Below, in pieces: positions 1 through 11,100 of a stretch of 30,019 nt of DNA. Under the pieces are notes generated by a model. The model saw only the letters and a list, made by a program, of their open reading frames with translations. It was not told the DNA's origin and made no database searches. The number at the start of each line of letters is the position of its first letter. The first letter of the stretch is position 1. The DNA lies in IMG/VR virus record IMGVR_UViG_3300013126_000161, positions 1 through 30,019 of that record; one strand, given 5' to 3'. Source of the stretch: a virus. Position numbers and translations under genes: made by a program.

Positions 1-2577
1 AATACTCTTTTAATAATTGACCCAAATCAAAATAATCATGTTATAGCGGAAATTAATTTATACGGTGAGTCAGAAGGAGAAGATGAAAGATTGTCCACAA
101 TGCTAACAAATTTAGGTTTAGAACTTTTACCAACAGATGTTAAAATTTTCAAAGATCATGATATTAATGAAGAGAGTATTGATTGGATTTTATTAAACAG
201 AAAGAAGAGAGAGCTTTTAATTGAGCATTCTAATATATTTCCTTATTTAGGTTCATATAAGGCAATCATTAACATATTAAAATATTTCGGGTATTCTAAT
301 ATTAGACTTAAAGAATATTGGCAAAATGTAGATGAAACTACTGCAAATTTCGGTAAATTTAAACAAGTTGATATTGCGCAAATTTTTACAAATAAACCTG
401 ACTATATTCCAAAGGAATTAATTAATTCAAAAATTTGGAATAAAACAAATAAGTTTGGTTTATTTTATGATATATCAATAGAAGATGAAGAAACTGATGA
501 AAGAGGAACACCTTACACAAAAGAAGTTTTTACTTTTACTCATGATGAAATTCTAATAAAAATATATGCTCTTAAGAAAAAATTACAACAAAAATTCTTA
601 CCTATAAATGCAAAAATTGTTGATATTGTAGGAGAAGCTGTTTTGTTTGGCACTTATAACATAGGACACATACCAACATCAAATGTTATAAATTTCATAA
701 ACGAAGAACTTGATTTTTCGTTAACATGTCCTAAAACTAGTGGTTATATTGATGATTTACGTTATCTTGACAGAATGACAGAAACTGACATAACTAATGT
801 AAGTGAATTAGAACTTACTGAAAATGAAATAAGTATTGTAAAAGAACAAAATTGGAAAAAATCAACATATTTTCCAGGAGATAAACATGTTAATATAGGA
901 TTCCCATTAATACTTAATGTTGATTTAGATTTAACATGGGACGAAGCAATAGAAACTTATGATAGAGTAGGAGATGAACAGAATGCATGGAATACATTAG
1001 ACCTTATTGGTAGATGGGGTTTAACAAATTTAACATATGAAATAGAAAGTGCATCTAAAGTGTTTAAATATGTTAAAACATTAACTCTTTTTAACACTCC
1101 TAATTTGGAAATAGGTGTAATATTGCCTTATGTAGATACATACTCTGTTAAAGTAACAATACAAACAGCAACAAATTATTCTCATGTGTTACATAAAAAA
1201 GATTTTGTAAAAGTTGAAATGTTTAATGCTGATCTTATAGGATTCTGTTCTCAGTTGGGTAACATTGCAACATGGGATATGCGTAGAGATAATATTCAAT
1301 CAAACACATCAACAAATACAAATAAAGAAATTTTGTTTGATGAAATGTCAACGACATGGGATTATGCACAAAAACCTAATGATGAAATTGATACAGCCGA
1401 ACTTTCGTACGAGAGTTTTAATTTAATAAATTATAAACAACAAGAGTTAGATAATATACATGACAATGCAAAAATTAAAAATTTATCATGGCGTAACTTT
1501 GATAAATTAACATGGGACGAAGCAAATCATTTAAATTGGGATAGTTTAGGTACAAATATTGCACAATTCGATTTATTTTCAATATTAGACACTAACTCAA
1601 CTAATGAGATACAAATAAATGACGAACCTGTGTATTATATTTCTGAATTAGATAACTTTGTTAACTTTTCCGATGATGAAAAAAATGCAGCAATGATACT
1701 ATTAGTAGGAACACTTAATAATCTTGGTGGTAGTTGGAGTGACTTTATATATTACTATATTACATATTATGAATTAAATGATATTGGTAATAGTGTACTA
1801 AAGTACAATATTAGAGCAATATCTAAGAATTATATTAACATAAAAAAATATACAATTAAGTGTTTAACAACAGGTTTAAATCTTTCACCTAATTATATTA
1901 ATGATATGGGATTATATGGTGACGTGCCATCATCATTTGAGATTTATTTTGCAGGACAAAATCATGCAGATTACACATTATCAATTAATGAAATTTCAGG
2001 TAAATTTATTTATGAACAAGATGTTTTTGTAGAAGATAATGTAATAGAATCTATTATATCATTAAGTGGTGACGTTAATGATTTTGCATACAATTTAAAT
2101 AATTCATCCGATCCAATAATATCATCTTTTACTTATTCTATTCATGAAACTAAATCAGATATTAATTCAAGTACAGTATTTTATAAGATAATTGCAACTT
2201 CTAAAAATTATAGACAAGACGTTAGGTATGAAATTCCAGCAAATTCTTATGATTATATAAAAACAACATCTTACGCAAGGCCTATTGTTAAAAACCCAAC
2301 ATATCAAGATGTTAAAATAATTAAATATAGTAGAGAATTACCACCTTACACAAGAGCATTTTTGACAACAGATAATTGCGTTATACCGGGTAAAAAATAT
2401 TTTAATTGGACTATAAGTAATACATCGGTCGCAAACTTCAAAGATATATATTTAAAGTCCAATATAATATCATTCTTATTTACAGTGAAAGGATCTTATG
2501 ATGTTATTATTGAGATAGAAGACAAGAATGGTAATGCAACAAAAATAATAAAACAAGAATTAATTAAAATAATATAA
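1..2577 (+). CDS. Large tail/baseplate structural protein, 5' end outside the window
   Basis: The reading frame is open from base 1, so the gene begins upstream; the TTG at 91 and the ATG at 100 are internal codons. The N-terminal part seen here (ELLPTDVKIF ... IFPYLGSYKAIINILKYFGY) has the look of phage tail/baseplate proteins of the P2 gpI or T4 wedge type; this is a family-level impression, not a firm match. The middle is tryptophan-rich, with three 8-residue units in tandem (LSWRNFDK, LTWDEANH, LNWDSLGT, about 1480-1550) and related TWDEA/TWDYA motifs at about 938 and 1359. The last 65 residues (PGKKYFNWTIS ... GSYDVIIEIEDKNGNAT) resemble a PKD/Ig-like beta-sandwich. It heads a tightly packed structural block (5-nt gap to the next start), which supports a virion role. 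Confidence 0.6.
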   Translation, partial: NTLLIIDPNQNNHVIAEINLYGESEGEDERLSTMLTNLGLELLPTDVKIFKDHDINEESIDWILLNRKKRELLIEHSNIFPYLGSYKAIINILKYFGYSNIRLKEYWQNVDETTANFGKFKQVDIAQIFTNKPDYIPKELINSKIWNKTNKFGLFYDISIEDEETDERGTPYTKEVFTFTHDEILIKIYALKKKLQQKFLPINAKIVDIVGEAVLFGTYNIGHIPTSNVINFINEELDFSLTCPKTSGYIDDLRYLDRMTETDITNVSELELTENEISIVKEQNWKKSTYFPGDKHVNIGFPLILNVDLDLTWDEAIETYDRVGDEQNAWNTLDLIGRWGLTNLTYEIESASKVFKYVKTLTLFNTPNLEIGVILPYVDTYSVKVTIQTATNYSHVLHKKDFVKVEMFNADLIGFCSQLGNIATWDMRRDNIQSNTSTNTNKEILFDEMSTTWDYAQKPNDEIDTAELSYESFNLINYKQQELDNIHDNAKIKNLSWRNFDKLTWDEANHLNWDSLGTNIAQFDLFSILDTNSTNEIQINDEPVYYISELDNFVNFSDDEKNAAMILLVGTLNNLGGSWSDFIYYYITYYELNDIGNSVLKYNIRAISKNYINIKKYTIKCLTTGLNLSPNYINDMGLYGDVPSSFEIYFAGQNHADYTLSINEISGKFIYEQDVFVEDNVIESIISLSGDVNDFAYNLNNSSDPIISSFTYSIHETKSDINSSTVFYKIIATSKNYRQDVRYEIPANSYDYIKTTSYARPIVKNPTYQDVKIIKYSRELPPYTRAFLTTDNCVIPGKKYFNWTISNTSVANFKDIYLKSNIISFLFTVKGSYDVIIEIEDKNGNATKIIKQELIKII

Positions 2578-2581
2578 CAAA

Positions 2582-2923
2582 ATGATAACATTACAAACAT
2601 TACAAGGAAATGATCCAATATCTTCATCAAGACTAGTGATTACTTCAAATTTTGAAACAATTAAATCATGGATTAACGATTTAGATGCAAATACTAGAAT
2701 TCTCGCAGTAAAGAACAACACAGAATTATCATTATCGGCAGCAACAATAGCATCATTAACAGCCACAAGTATTTCTGCCAAATCAATAGAAGTACCTGCT
2801 GCATCTGTTAAAGGTATTGTTATTCCACAAAAAACAAATATCACGGCTCCTATTAAAGGGTCACTAGGTATGAATGACACCGTTTTACAAGTTTATGATG
2901 GTAGTACTTGGGTTAACGTGTAA
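2582..2923 (+). CDS. Small probable virion protein with beta-repeat
   Basis: This 113-aa protein is not recognised by name. Residues about 50-85 are a low-complexity alternation of Ala/Ser/Thr with Ile/Leu/Val (SLSAATIASLTATSISAKSI), as in beta-solenoid shafts of phage fibres. The C-terminus (LQVYDGSTWVNV) is a short ending common in phage tail and fibre proteins. It sits between two large structural genes with gaps of 4 and 21 nt, so a virion or fibre-attachment role is inferred from context. The ATG at 2582 is preceded by an A-rich leader without a Shine-Dalgarno sequence, as for its neighbours. Confidence 0.55.
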   Translation: MITLQTLQGNDPISSSRLVITSNFETIKSWINDLDANTRILAVKNNTELSLSAATIASLTATSISAKSIEVPAASVKGIVIPQKTNITAPIKGSLGMNDTVLQVYDGSTWVNV

Positions 2924-2944
2924 TAAAACAAATTAAAATTTTAA

Positions 2945-4807
2945 ATGGCTACACCACTTATACAACCTATTAGAACGTCAGGAGGTACTATATATACGTT
3001 TACTTCCGCTATAAGGGATTTACAAAAGACATTTTCGGATGATGATATCAGATTTAGATTTTCTAAATTTGCATTACTTGACTTGCCAGACGTAAAGACT
3101 CCAGGTGACACACTTGATAATTCAATTGTTTGGGATGCGGTAACACCAATAGGTGAACTAATAGACGCAGATAATGATAAGGAGTTTGCTGAGTCATTCC
3201 AAAATTACTTACTTAATCATGAAGAAATGATTCTTGAGTCTGGTACATATGATTCATCAATAAAACAAAGTGTATCCGAAAGATTGTTTTGGAAATGGCT
3301 TGCTAAGATAAATGCAATAAAATATACACCCGCAACATCAGAGTCAAATATTGCTAATAGATACGTTGAACAACCAGAAACTAACGGATATAAAAATGTT
3401 GTTCAATATTTAGGTGACATTGATGTAATGAATAACACCGAAAGATATTCTGAAGTATACATTAACATACCAACAACACATGGAAAAACACCTAATGTGT
3501 TATTTAAAACATTATCAGATGTTAATTATGACACAAGTAAAACTTGGTCAAGTGCAAGCGATTATATATCTGGCAGAACTTTTAGTGATTCTCACCCATA
3601 TAACTTATCTATTAAAGCATATTATGATGATAACACAGAAAATGATTATTTAACAGGATCCTCTTTCGGTAATACATCAAACACAACAAAAACAGTAAAC
3701 GATAAAACATTCAATCAGTCTAATATGGATGGCGCTGTTTTAGATTTTGATACACAAAGCTATTCTAAAATAACACAAAATTCATTAACATCATTAAATC
3801 AATTTGCTGCATCGGAATGGTCATCAGATTTTAATTTCAATGTTGCTCTTTTGTATTATTCTATTAAAAAAGGTACTGAAACAGAAGTTACAAATTTGTA
3901 CGGTATATTAGTATTAGATGATTATAAACAAACGTTAACAGGTGGTTATATACCTAGATATGAAAAAGTAAAACCTAATACAATAACTAAATTAAACGGT
4001 AATTCTTATGCGTTTAAACTAAACATTCGTTTTGATGCATCCGTTTCTAACTTATCTGTTGAAAAAATTATAAATCCTGAGTCTAATTTTGGGATGGATA
4101 TTTTCATAGATGCATCAGCTAAATTGAAAGAAGCGGCTGATATGTTTCTTAACACAAGATTAGAACTTATTGGTGTAAAATCAAAACTTTCTCAATTAGA
4201 GAATTTCATGTATTCAACTGATGATATTAATGAAATTAGATTAAAATTAGATACAATAGATGCGTATTTAATAAATAATCAAATAGCATTACAAAATAAA
4301 GATTCTTTAATTGAATTAGTTAACCAAAATGCTAAAAATATTGCAGATTTAATAAATGGTAATTTGACTGAAAATCTTTCGTATAATTTAGACTTAATTA
4401 AAGCTGGTTCTGGCATAGAAGTAGATCGTTCAATTAAAAACGTAATATCATTACATAACACAGCAACAGGATATAACATGAGTATGAATAATGGAGCAAT
4501 ACAACCATTTGGTGAAAATTTATTATACTTAAATAGAGGTTTAAATTATTTTAGAGAAAAAACATCATATGACTTATCATCTGACTTGATTATCACAATT
4601 GATACAAGTATGAATAAATGGATGAAAGGCGACTCAGTTAAATTTATATTCGACCACTTAACAACAAATAAAGGAATATTCATAAAAACAGAAAATAATA
4701 TAATAGGAAGTTTAACAAGCGAGGATTTTATTTCAGAAATGCCTATTATAGAAATTGTATGTGTAAACGAACATTCATTAAATTTTGACATAAATATATT
4801 AAGATAA
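2945..4807 (+). CDS. Large structural protein, function unknown
   Basis: This 620-aa protein lies in the structural block. Its N-terminus (MATPLIQPIRTSGGTIYTF) leads into a charged segment, then a mixed alpha/beta region rich in Asn, Ser and Thr. Residues about 393-467 are predicted by eye to be a long helix or coiled coil (SAKLKEAADMFLNTRLELIG, then repeated Leu/Ile spacing). A compact C-terminal domain of about 110 residues follows. That layout, a globular head, coiled stem and terminal domain, suits a baseplate-attached trimeric protein, but no family could be named. There is a 4-nt gap to the next gene, which implies co-transcription. Confidence 0.55.
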   Translation: MATPLIQPIRTSGGTIYTFTSAIRDLQKTFSDDDIRFRFSKFALLDLPDVKTPGDTLDNSIVWDAVTPIGELIDADNDKEFAESFQNYLLNHEEMILESGTYDSSIKQSVSERLFWKWLAKINAIKYTPATSESNIANRYVEQPETNGYKNVVQYLGDIDVMNNTERYSEVYINIPTTHGKTPNVLFKTLSDVNYDTSKTWSSASDYISGRTFSDSHPYNLSIKAYYDDNTENDYLTGSSFGNTSNTTKTVNDKTFNQSNMDGAVLDFDTQSYSKITQNSLTSLNQFAASEWSSDFNFNVALLYYSIKKGTETEVTNLYGILVLDDYKQTLTGGYIPRYEKVKPNTITKLNGNSYAFKLNIRFDASVSNLSVEKIINPESNFGMDIFIDASAKLKEAADMFLNTRLELIGVKSKLSQLENFMYSTDDINEIRLKLDTIDAYLINNQIALQNKDSLIELVNQNAKNIADLINGNLTENLSYNLDLIKAGSGIEVDRSIKNVISLHNTATGYNMSMNNGAIQPFGENLLYLNRGLNYFREKTSYDLSSDLIITIDTSMNKWMKGDSVKFIFDHLTTNKGIFIKTENNIIGSLTSEDFISEMPIIEIVCVNEHSLNFDINILR

Positions 4808-4811
4808 TACA

Positions 4812-7800
4812 ATGGCAAACAACTCATTAACAACTTTACTTAATGATTTAATTAAGTATCAGAATAATAGTATTGAAATTTTAAATGCTCTTACCGTTGC
4901 AGCAACAACAACCGATGATTTTGTTACTATAAAAGTAACAGATTCTAATAATGTAGTGCAATCAGTTTCAGTTCCTAGTTTTTCTGATATTAAATCACAA
5001 ATAGAAGTACTTAATAATAACGTTAAAGCATTAGCAGGATTAGGTGATAATTCATCAGCTGTTGCAAAACTAGACGATGGTTCATTTCGTAAAGTATTAA
5101 TGTCTTCTTTTCAAAAAGAAGCATCTGATATTAAAAATCTTGACATCCCTTCAACATTCAATAAAAAAGAAAATTGGTTTTTTGAATCATTTTTAAATCC
5201 TCTTTTATATGTTTCATTTAATTTAACAGAACAAGTTAAGTTTAATACTGAACAAGTTGAAATGGCAAGATATATTCTTAATCTTGATACTTCATTAAAA
5301 ATTAACGCATTTAATAATTATATACTTAATAAAAATATTTCTTTTAATGATTTTAGTAATATATTATCACAAAACGCAATAACATATTACTTGGATAAAG
5401 ATGTCATTAATTTAAGGCCTCGTAATAATAGGTATTGGGGACAGTTCTTAATTAATGAGGTTTTAGTAGAAACAATAAATAATAAAAGAGTGTTCAGTGT
5501 AGTTGTTGATAAACTTACATTATCAGATAACACAACAATAAAAAAAGACACAGTTTCACTTAAACTAAAAGACCAATTAGTGCTTAACACTTCTAGATTT
5601 GAAGTTACTGAAATTAATTCTTCAACTAATAAAGTTACATTAAGAACATTAGAAGGTTTTGCGTCACCCGTTAAAGGAAGTATACTTAACTATTATTCAT
5701 TACAAACATCTGATGTTATAGTTGATGTTAATGTAGGCTTTAATGAGTATGATGTTATTTTCATCAAGCCAATAGATCCTGATTCAAAAATTAAAGCAAG
5801 TAATTGGTCTCCTGGTGTTGGTTTTTATTCTAATAATTTAAATATAACATTACCTAATGGCAAAAAAGCTACATTAGGTACATACTATCAAAATGAAGTA
5901 GTTGATTTTGGATCATATTTATATGCTGCGGTAAAAGATAAAACAATACCTTCTATTTATGCACTAAAACCTGATGTCCCAACTTTGGATGTCACTAATT
6001 TTAATGTCAATCAAATAAATGAACATATCACAAAGGGATCATTTGTATCAGAATTGAATAAATTACAAGTTGATAAAACGAACGCAAGCGCTAAACTTGA
6101 TTCTCTTGATAAATCAATTAATGAATTACGTAATAAAATTCAAACAACACAATATGGCTCTACAAAATTAACTGATTCTGATAAGTTAAATTTAAATAAG
6201 CTTATTAACGAAAGAGAGTCTACTTCAAGTTTGTATAATTCAATAGTGAATGATATTATATCAAAAAGTACCGAAAATTTAGATTATTATAATGCAAAAT
6301 GGAGAGTTCGTGGATTTTTTCCAATCCCAGATGGTAAATACTCAGATAGAACTGGTACACAAGAAATTATACAATTTAAAATACAATATCGCTATTTAAG
6401 TAAAAATGGTGGAGCAAACCCATCACAACAATTACAATATAAAGATGTAAACGGAAATGCTTTAATAGGTTCATTTTCAAATTGGGTTGAAGTTTTATCA
6501 CCATTAAGAAAAAAGATACAAGATCCTGTCACAGGAAATATTATATGGAAAACAGAAGACACTGAAAACCCTGAGTCAATAAATATAAATCAGGTAGATA
6601 TTCCTATTTCTTCAAAAGAAATGGTTGAATTTAGAATTAAATCAATTTCAGAAGCAGGTTGGCCTGCATCTCCACAAGAGTCTAATTGGTCTAATTCGGT
6701 AATAATTCAATTTCCGACAGAGTATGAAACAACACAAAATGTTTCTGATATTGCAGAACAAGCTAAAAAAGATAAAGTAAGAATTGATCTTTTAGGCGAA
6801 TTGAATAAATATAATGTTGAAAAAATAGCAGCTCTTTCAATTAATCAAAATGAAAAGTTCTTTGTTTCTGATAGTAATTCTATCGCATCAGGATTTTTAA
6901 CAGCTGAAAATAACATAATATCTTTATTTGATAAATTAAACCAAATGTCAACCGAGATAGAACAATTAAAAGCTAAATTAAATAATGTAAAAGGATTGTT
7001 ATCAGTTACCATAATTGATGAACTAGGACAAGAGTATAAGGTTGAAAATAATCAAGTTATTAAAATAGATGCACCTGATTATGAAAATGAGGCCCAAAAA
7101 TTAACAAAACCAAAAGGTGCTATAATATCTAAAACATATTTTATTAAGATTTCAAACTCTAATGCATCAGAATTATCATTATATGCCAGATTATTTGGTT
7201 CCGATTCTTCTGCGTTACCTATAACAATAGCTGATGATATTGATTATAATACATTAAGAAAGTATAATGTTGTACCTATTGCATTTTCTAACCCAAATAC
7301 AGTACGTAATATTTCTCCAATAGCATCAAAAATACCGTTTGCATCTGAACAAACAAAAGGACAATTTATATACGCGAGATATACTAGTATTGTTGGAGAT
7401 TCTTTATATGAATCACCAACAATCACAAATGATAGATATTGGCCAGTTGGTACAACGGCTAACTCATTATCAGATAATGTAAATAACTTTATATTTTCTG
7501 GAACAGTTCAAGGTGGTGTACCTAAAAGATTATCTACAAATGACGTAGAAACAAATTTGGATTATAATCAAAATGTTTGGATGCATATATTACACCCTGA
7601 AGTTTTGCTTAACATATCAGGAATTAAAAATTCAAAATTTGCAACACATCAAAAGTCATTAGGTAATGTAAATACTAATGAAAAAATTTGTTTTGCTGAT
7701 AATGATAAATATTTGGTTGGTCCTAATTCAGTTGGTTCTTATTTATTTATTAACACAAAAGATATTAATTTATTAAGAGTTGATGGAAATGAATCTAATT

Positions 7801-8147
7801 CTATTAAAAATGTTACATTCGGCTCTGATGCCGCAATATTAATACCAATCACTTTTCAATACAGAATGACAGACTATAGTGGGGTTGGAACTGATGGTAT
7901 AGGTAATATTGGTGGTAAAATGACAAAAGATGAGTCACTTGAATATTCTAAAACACTTGGTATTGACATATATCATTCATCAATTGATAAATTAAGATTT
8001 TCTTTTGATATAAACATAACCGCAAAATATAAATCTAATTTATTCACAAAAAGTATAGTTCCTGAAAGAACATTTGCAAGTGTTATAGATGATATAAATA
8101 AAACAATTAAAGGTTCGTTAAAGGGAACAACCCCAAATTTGCAATAA
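4812..8147 (+). CDS. Very large structural protein with coiled coil and fibronectin-III-like domain
   Basis: The protein has 1111 aa. Residues about 410-490 form a heptad-rich coiled coil (KLDSLDKSINELRNKIQ). Residues about 490-635 read like a fibronectin type III or related Ig-fold domain, with strands such as WRVRGFF, IIQFKIQYRYL and MVEFRIKSISEAGWPA, ending SNWSNSVIIQFP. A second short coiled coil lies at about 700-728 (LNQMSTEIEQLKAKLNNVKG). Such domains are common in tail and baseplate proteins that touch the cell surface. Neighbours on both sides are large structural genes in the same direction with gaps of 4 and 10 nt. The exact role (baseplate wedge, fibre hinge or fibre) cannot be fixed from the sequence. 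Confidence 0.6.
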   Translation: MANNSLTTLLNDLIKYQNNSIEILNALTVAATTTDDFVTIKVTDSNNVVQSVSVPSFSDIKSQIEVLNNNVKALAGLGDNSSAVAKLDDGSFRKVLMSSFQKEASDIKNLDIPSTFNKKENWFFESFLNPLLYVSFNLTEQVKFNTEQVEMARYILNLDTSLKINAFNNYILNKNISFNDFSNILSQNAITYYLDKDVINLRPRNNRYWGQFLINEVLVETINNKRVFSVVVDKLTLSDNTTIKKDTVSLKLKDQLVLNTSRFEVTEINSSTNKVTLRTLEGFASPVKGSILNYYSLQTSDVIVDVNVGFNEYDVIFIKPIDPDSKIKASNWSPGVGFYSNNLNITLPNGKKATLGTYYQNEVVDFGSYLYAAVKDKTIPSIYALKPDVPTLDVTNFNVNQINEHITKGSFVSELNKLQVDKTNASAKLDSLDKSINELRNKIQTTQYGSTKLTDSDKLNLNKLINERESTSSLYNSIVNDIISKSTENLDYYNAKWRVRGFFPIPDGKYSDRTGTQEIIQFKIQYRYLSKNGGANPSQQLQYKDVNGNALIGSFSNWVEVLSPLRKKIQDPVTGNIIWKTEDTENPESININQVDIPISSKEMVEFRIKSISEAGWPASPQESNWSNSVIIQFPTEYETTQNVSDIAEQAKKDKVRIDLLGELNKYNVEKIAALSINQNEKFFVSDSNSIASGFLTAENNIISLFDKLNQMSTEIEQLKAKLNNVKGLLSVTIIDELGQEYKVENNQVIKIDAPDYENEAQKLTKPKGAIISKTYFIKISNSNASELSLYARLFGSDSSALPITIADDIDYNTLRKYNVVPIAFSNPNTVRNISPIASKIPFASEQTKGQFIYARYTSIVGDSLYESPTITNDRYWPVGTTANSLSDNVNNFIFSGTVQGGVPKRLSTNDVETNLDYNQNVWMHILHPEVLLNISGIKNSKFATHQKSLGNVNTNEKICFADNDKYLVGPNSVGSYLFINTKDINLLRVDGNESNSIKNVTFGSDAAILIPITFQYRMTDYSGVGTDGIGNIGGKMTKDESLEYSKTLGIDIYHSSIDKLRFSFDINITAKYKSNLFTKSIVPERTFASVIDDINKTIKGSLKGTTPNLQ

Positions 8148-8157
8148 AACATAAAGT

Positions 8158-11100
8158 ATGACACAGATTAGTAAAAAATCTTCATTTTCTTTATTAAGAA
8201 CAAATCCAAGACTTACAACAAATGTTAAAATAGTATCAGCAGGAGATAAAGTTTATTTAGATTCTATTAACGCTGATTCTGTTTTGGCTAATTCAAAATA
8301 TAAAAAATTTGATGTAACAGGTGGTATGTATTCATATGACATATACAACTTTTACAATCGAGATGGTAAGTTACCTGTAAATTTAGCTTATAAAGTATTT
8401 GAAAAATTTTCATATGCTACACCAAAAGCACAATATTCAGATCAATATGATTTTGAATATTGTGCTGGTGCTTATACTAAAAATTCTGCATTATATAATG
8501 AGGAATTTGCAATGTTTGCTCCTTTATGGGTAGAAAAGGAAAACTTACCAGAATACTTCATAATACTTAAATTAAATGGTCCAGTCACAATAAATTCAAA
8601 AGATAGTAATACTGAAGATGAATTAAATTTAATTAACGATGATATAATTAATAGTACTAATTTTTTCAAACATTATTTAAAAAATTCTGAATTAGTTAAA
8701 ACAATAAGTCTTAAAGAAAATACATCAATAGGAAAATATATAAGAAATCATGTTAATGATTCTTCTTTTCCAGAAGGATCTATATATGCAACAATAAAAA
8801 AAGATGAGTATAGTTACATAAACGGCATATCTTATAATAGTGGTGGATTTTGTTCAGTTGCTGATAATTTTTATGATGAATTTGTATTACAGGATAAAAT
8901 TATTTTAGAAAAAGACAATAATATTACAAATAAATTTAGTCAACTTGGAGTAGTTCATCCAAATATTTTAAATTTAGAATTTTTATTTGATGTTGATGGT
9001 GAATATGAAATGAACCGTTATATGGGTTTTTATGTCTCAGAGGCACAATTAGATAAATTTACAGTAACAAAGTCATTTTCTAATAAATCATATTCTGATG
9101 GCTCTATTGAAGTTAATTCTTTTCTAAAATATGATAGACTTATTGATGTTAATAATTTAGTCAATAGAATTCCTTATGTAAAAGATCCTAATGATAATTT
9201 TTATTTGATTAATCAATCAGATGCATATGAAAAACGTGGACATTTACATTTAAAAAACATATTTTCAGGCGATGACGACGATAATTCATATGAAATAAAC
9301 TTACCATGGTCTGTAAAATACAATAATGTTTCATATGATAAAATATACATAGGTTCAAATAGCTATGTGACGTTTGGAGGCGGGTCAACTGAATACAGTG
9401 GATTTTCAGCGTCTAATCCTAATCTTCCTACTATTTTCATATCATCGGCTGATAATTCAGTACAAAATGTATTTGCTGATATATCAGATGATGATGGAGA
9501 TAGCATGTTTGTTGTTAGATATGAAGGATATAATAGTACATCATCAAATGGTGATAACTCAAATATCATATGGGAAATTACATTTTATAAAAATAGTTCA
9601 AAAATAGATATTGACATAATTCATAATGAAATGCTTTATGACGGTTATGACGGCATAGGAGGAATGACCGATGGAGTAGGAAATTGGATTTTGCAAAATC
9701 AGCTATTCGTTTCAGATAATGTAAGTTTTAGAGTAAATGAAGATTTATCAATAACTGAATTATTACCAAGAATAAATAAAATAAAAACAAAGAATTCTGT
9801 AATAAATCCTGTAAATTTTTCTAATTATGAGCCATATAGAACAATCTCGGTAAATACCACAAATGAGTTAGGAAAATCATGTTTCGCATTCAAAGTAAAT
9901 TCAAATGTATCAGAAACAACACAAATAAGATTACTTAAAGTTGATATAATAGCAGATGAAATAAATGATGATGATGTAGATTTATTTGGTGTTAGAGGTA
10001 ATGATAATATACCTGCAGGTACAGCATACTACACAACATATTCAACAAAAGGGAATACTTATGATATTGCCAAAGCAATTTCGGCTGCTATAAATAACAT
10101 AGAAATTTTAGCAGGAGAACAAATATTTAGAGCAATATATCAAAATGATATTGTTGTAGTATATGCACAGAATAGTACTTCATATTGGGATAATTTAAAA
10201 TGGTCAATATTTTCAACGGGTGATGTATTTCCATTTACTATATTAAATGATAATGCTAATATAATAGATGTACATGATTATGTATTAACTTATGATTCAT
10301 TTAAAAATGATATAGGTGAAATGGATGTAACTTTATATTTATCTGGTAAATTGGCATCATCTACATTTAAGGGTGGCAGTGACACAAATAATAACAGATT
10401 TATTATATCATCTGCTGATGTTAATCAATTTTTTACTAATAACACATTAGATGAATTATTTGCGAAGGGTTTAACTTATTCAAAGGTAAAATCAGTATCT
10501 TCTTATTTAGATGAACCTTTATATGATGAAAATGGATTAATATATGCATTTAATAATTTTGATAAATTCGCAACATGTGTTTTAGAAGATGACATTAAAA
10601 TAACTTATAACAAAAAGATTATTTTATACAAAAATGCTTTACCTAGTATTGGATATTTTTCATTTTTACCAATCAAAGACTTTGATTTTGATACATTTAA
10701 TTTAGATTACACTAAATGTGAAGACTCAAAAATACCAGAATTATGGGATTTCTGTTTATCTAAAATATCAACACAAAATTTTGATAGTATATTACAACCT
10801 GAATCGTCTAATTACGAAAAATGTAATTTATTAACAGGTTTATTTGAAAATGAATTTTTATCAGCAAAAGGTTTTAGTAAGTTAGTTGATTCTAACTTAA
10901 ACGAAGATTATGATCAGTTACAAGAACTTGCTAAATTAAATCAAACTATATCGGAACATACACAAGATACAATAACAAATAATGAATATGATAGGTTAAA
11001 TGAAAATTATTTAACAACAACCGCATTATTTTCAAAGGTTGTGCCTTTTGTTAATAAATGGGTATCAGATGATCTTTCAACTGATGTTAGAAATAATAAT

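Noticed and set aside
2560-2880. Minus-strand ORFs such as 2560-2880, 14595-14936, 23087-23533, 25598-25948 and 27729-28055
   Set aside because: Each lies fully opposite a convincing plus-strand gene, has low-complexity composition, and has no leader or neighbour on the minus strand.
9374-9607. Plus-strand ORF inside the 1703-aa gene
   Set aside because: It is out of frame within a continuous long coding region and its product has no protein-like domain pattern.
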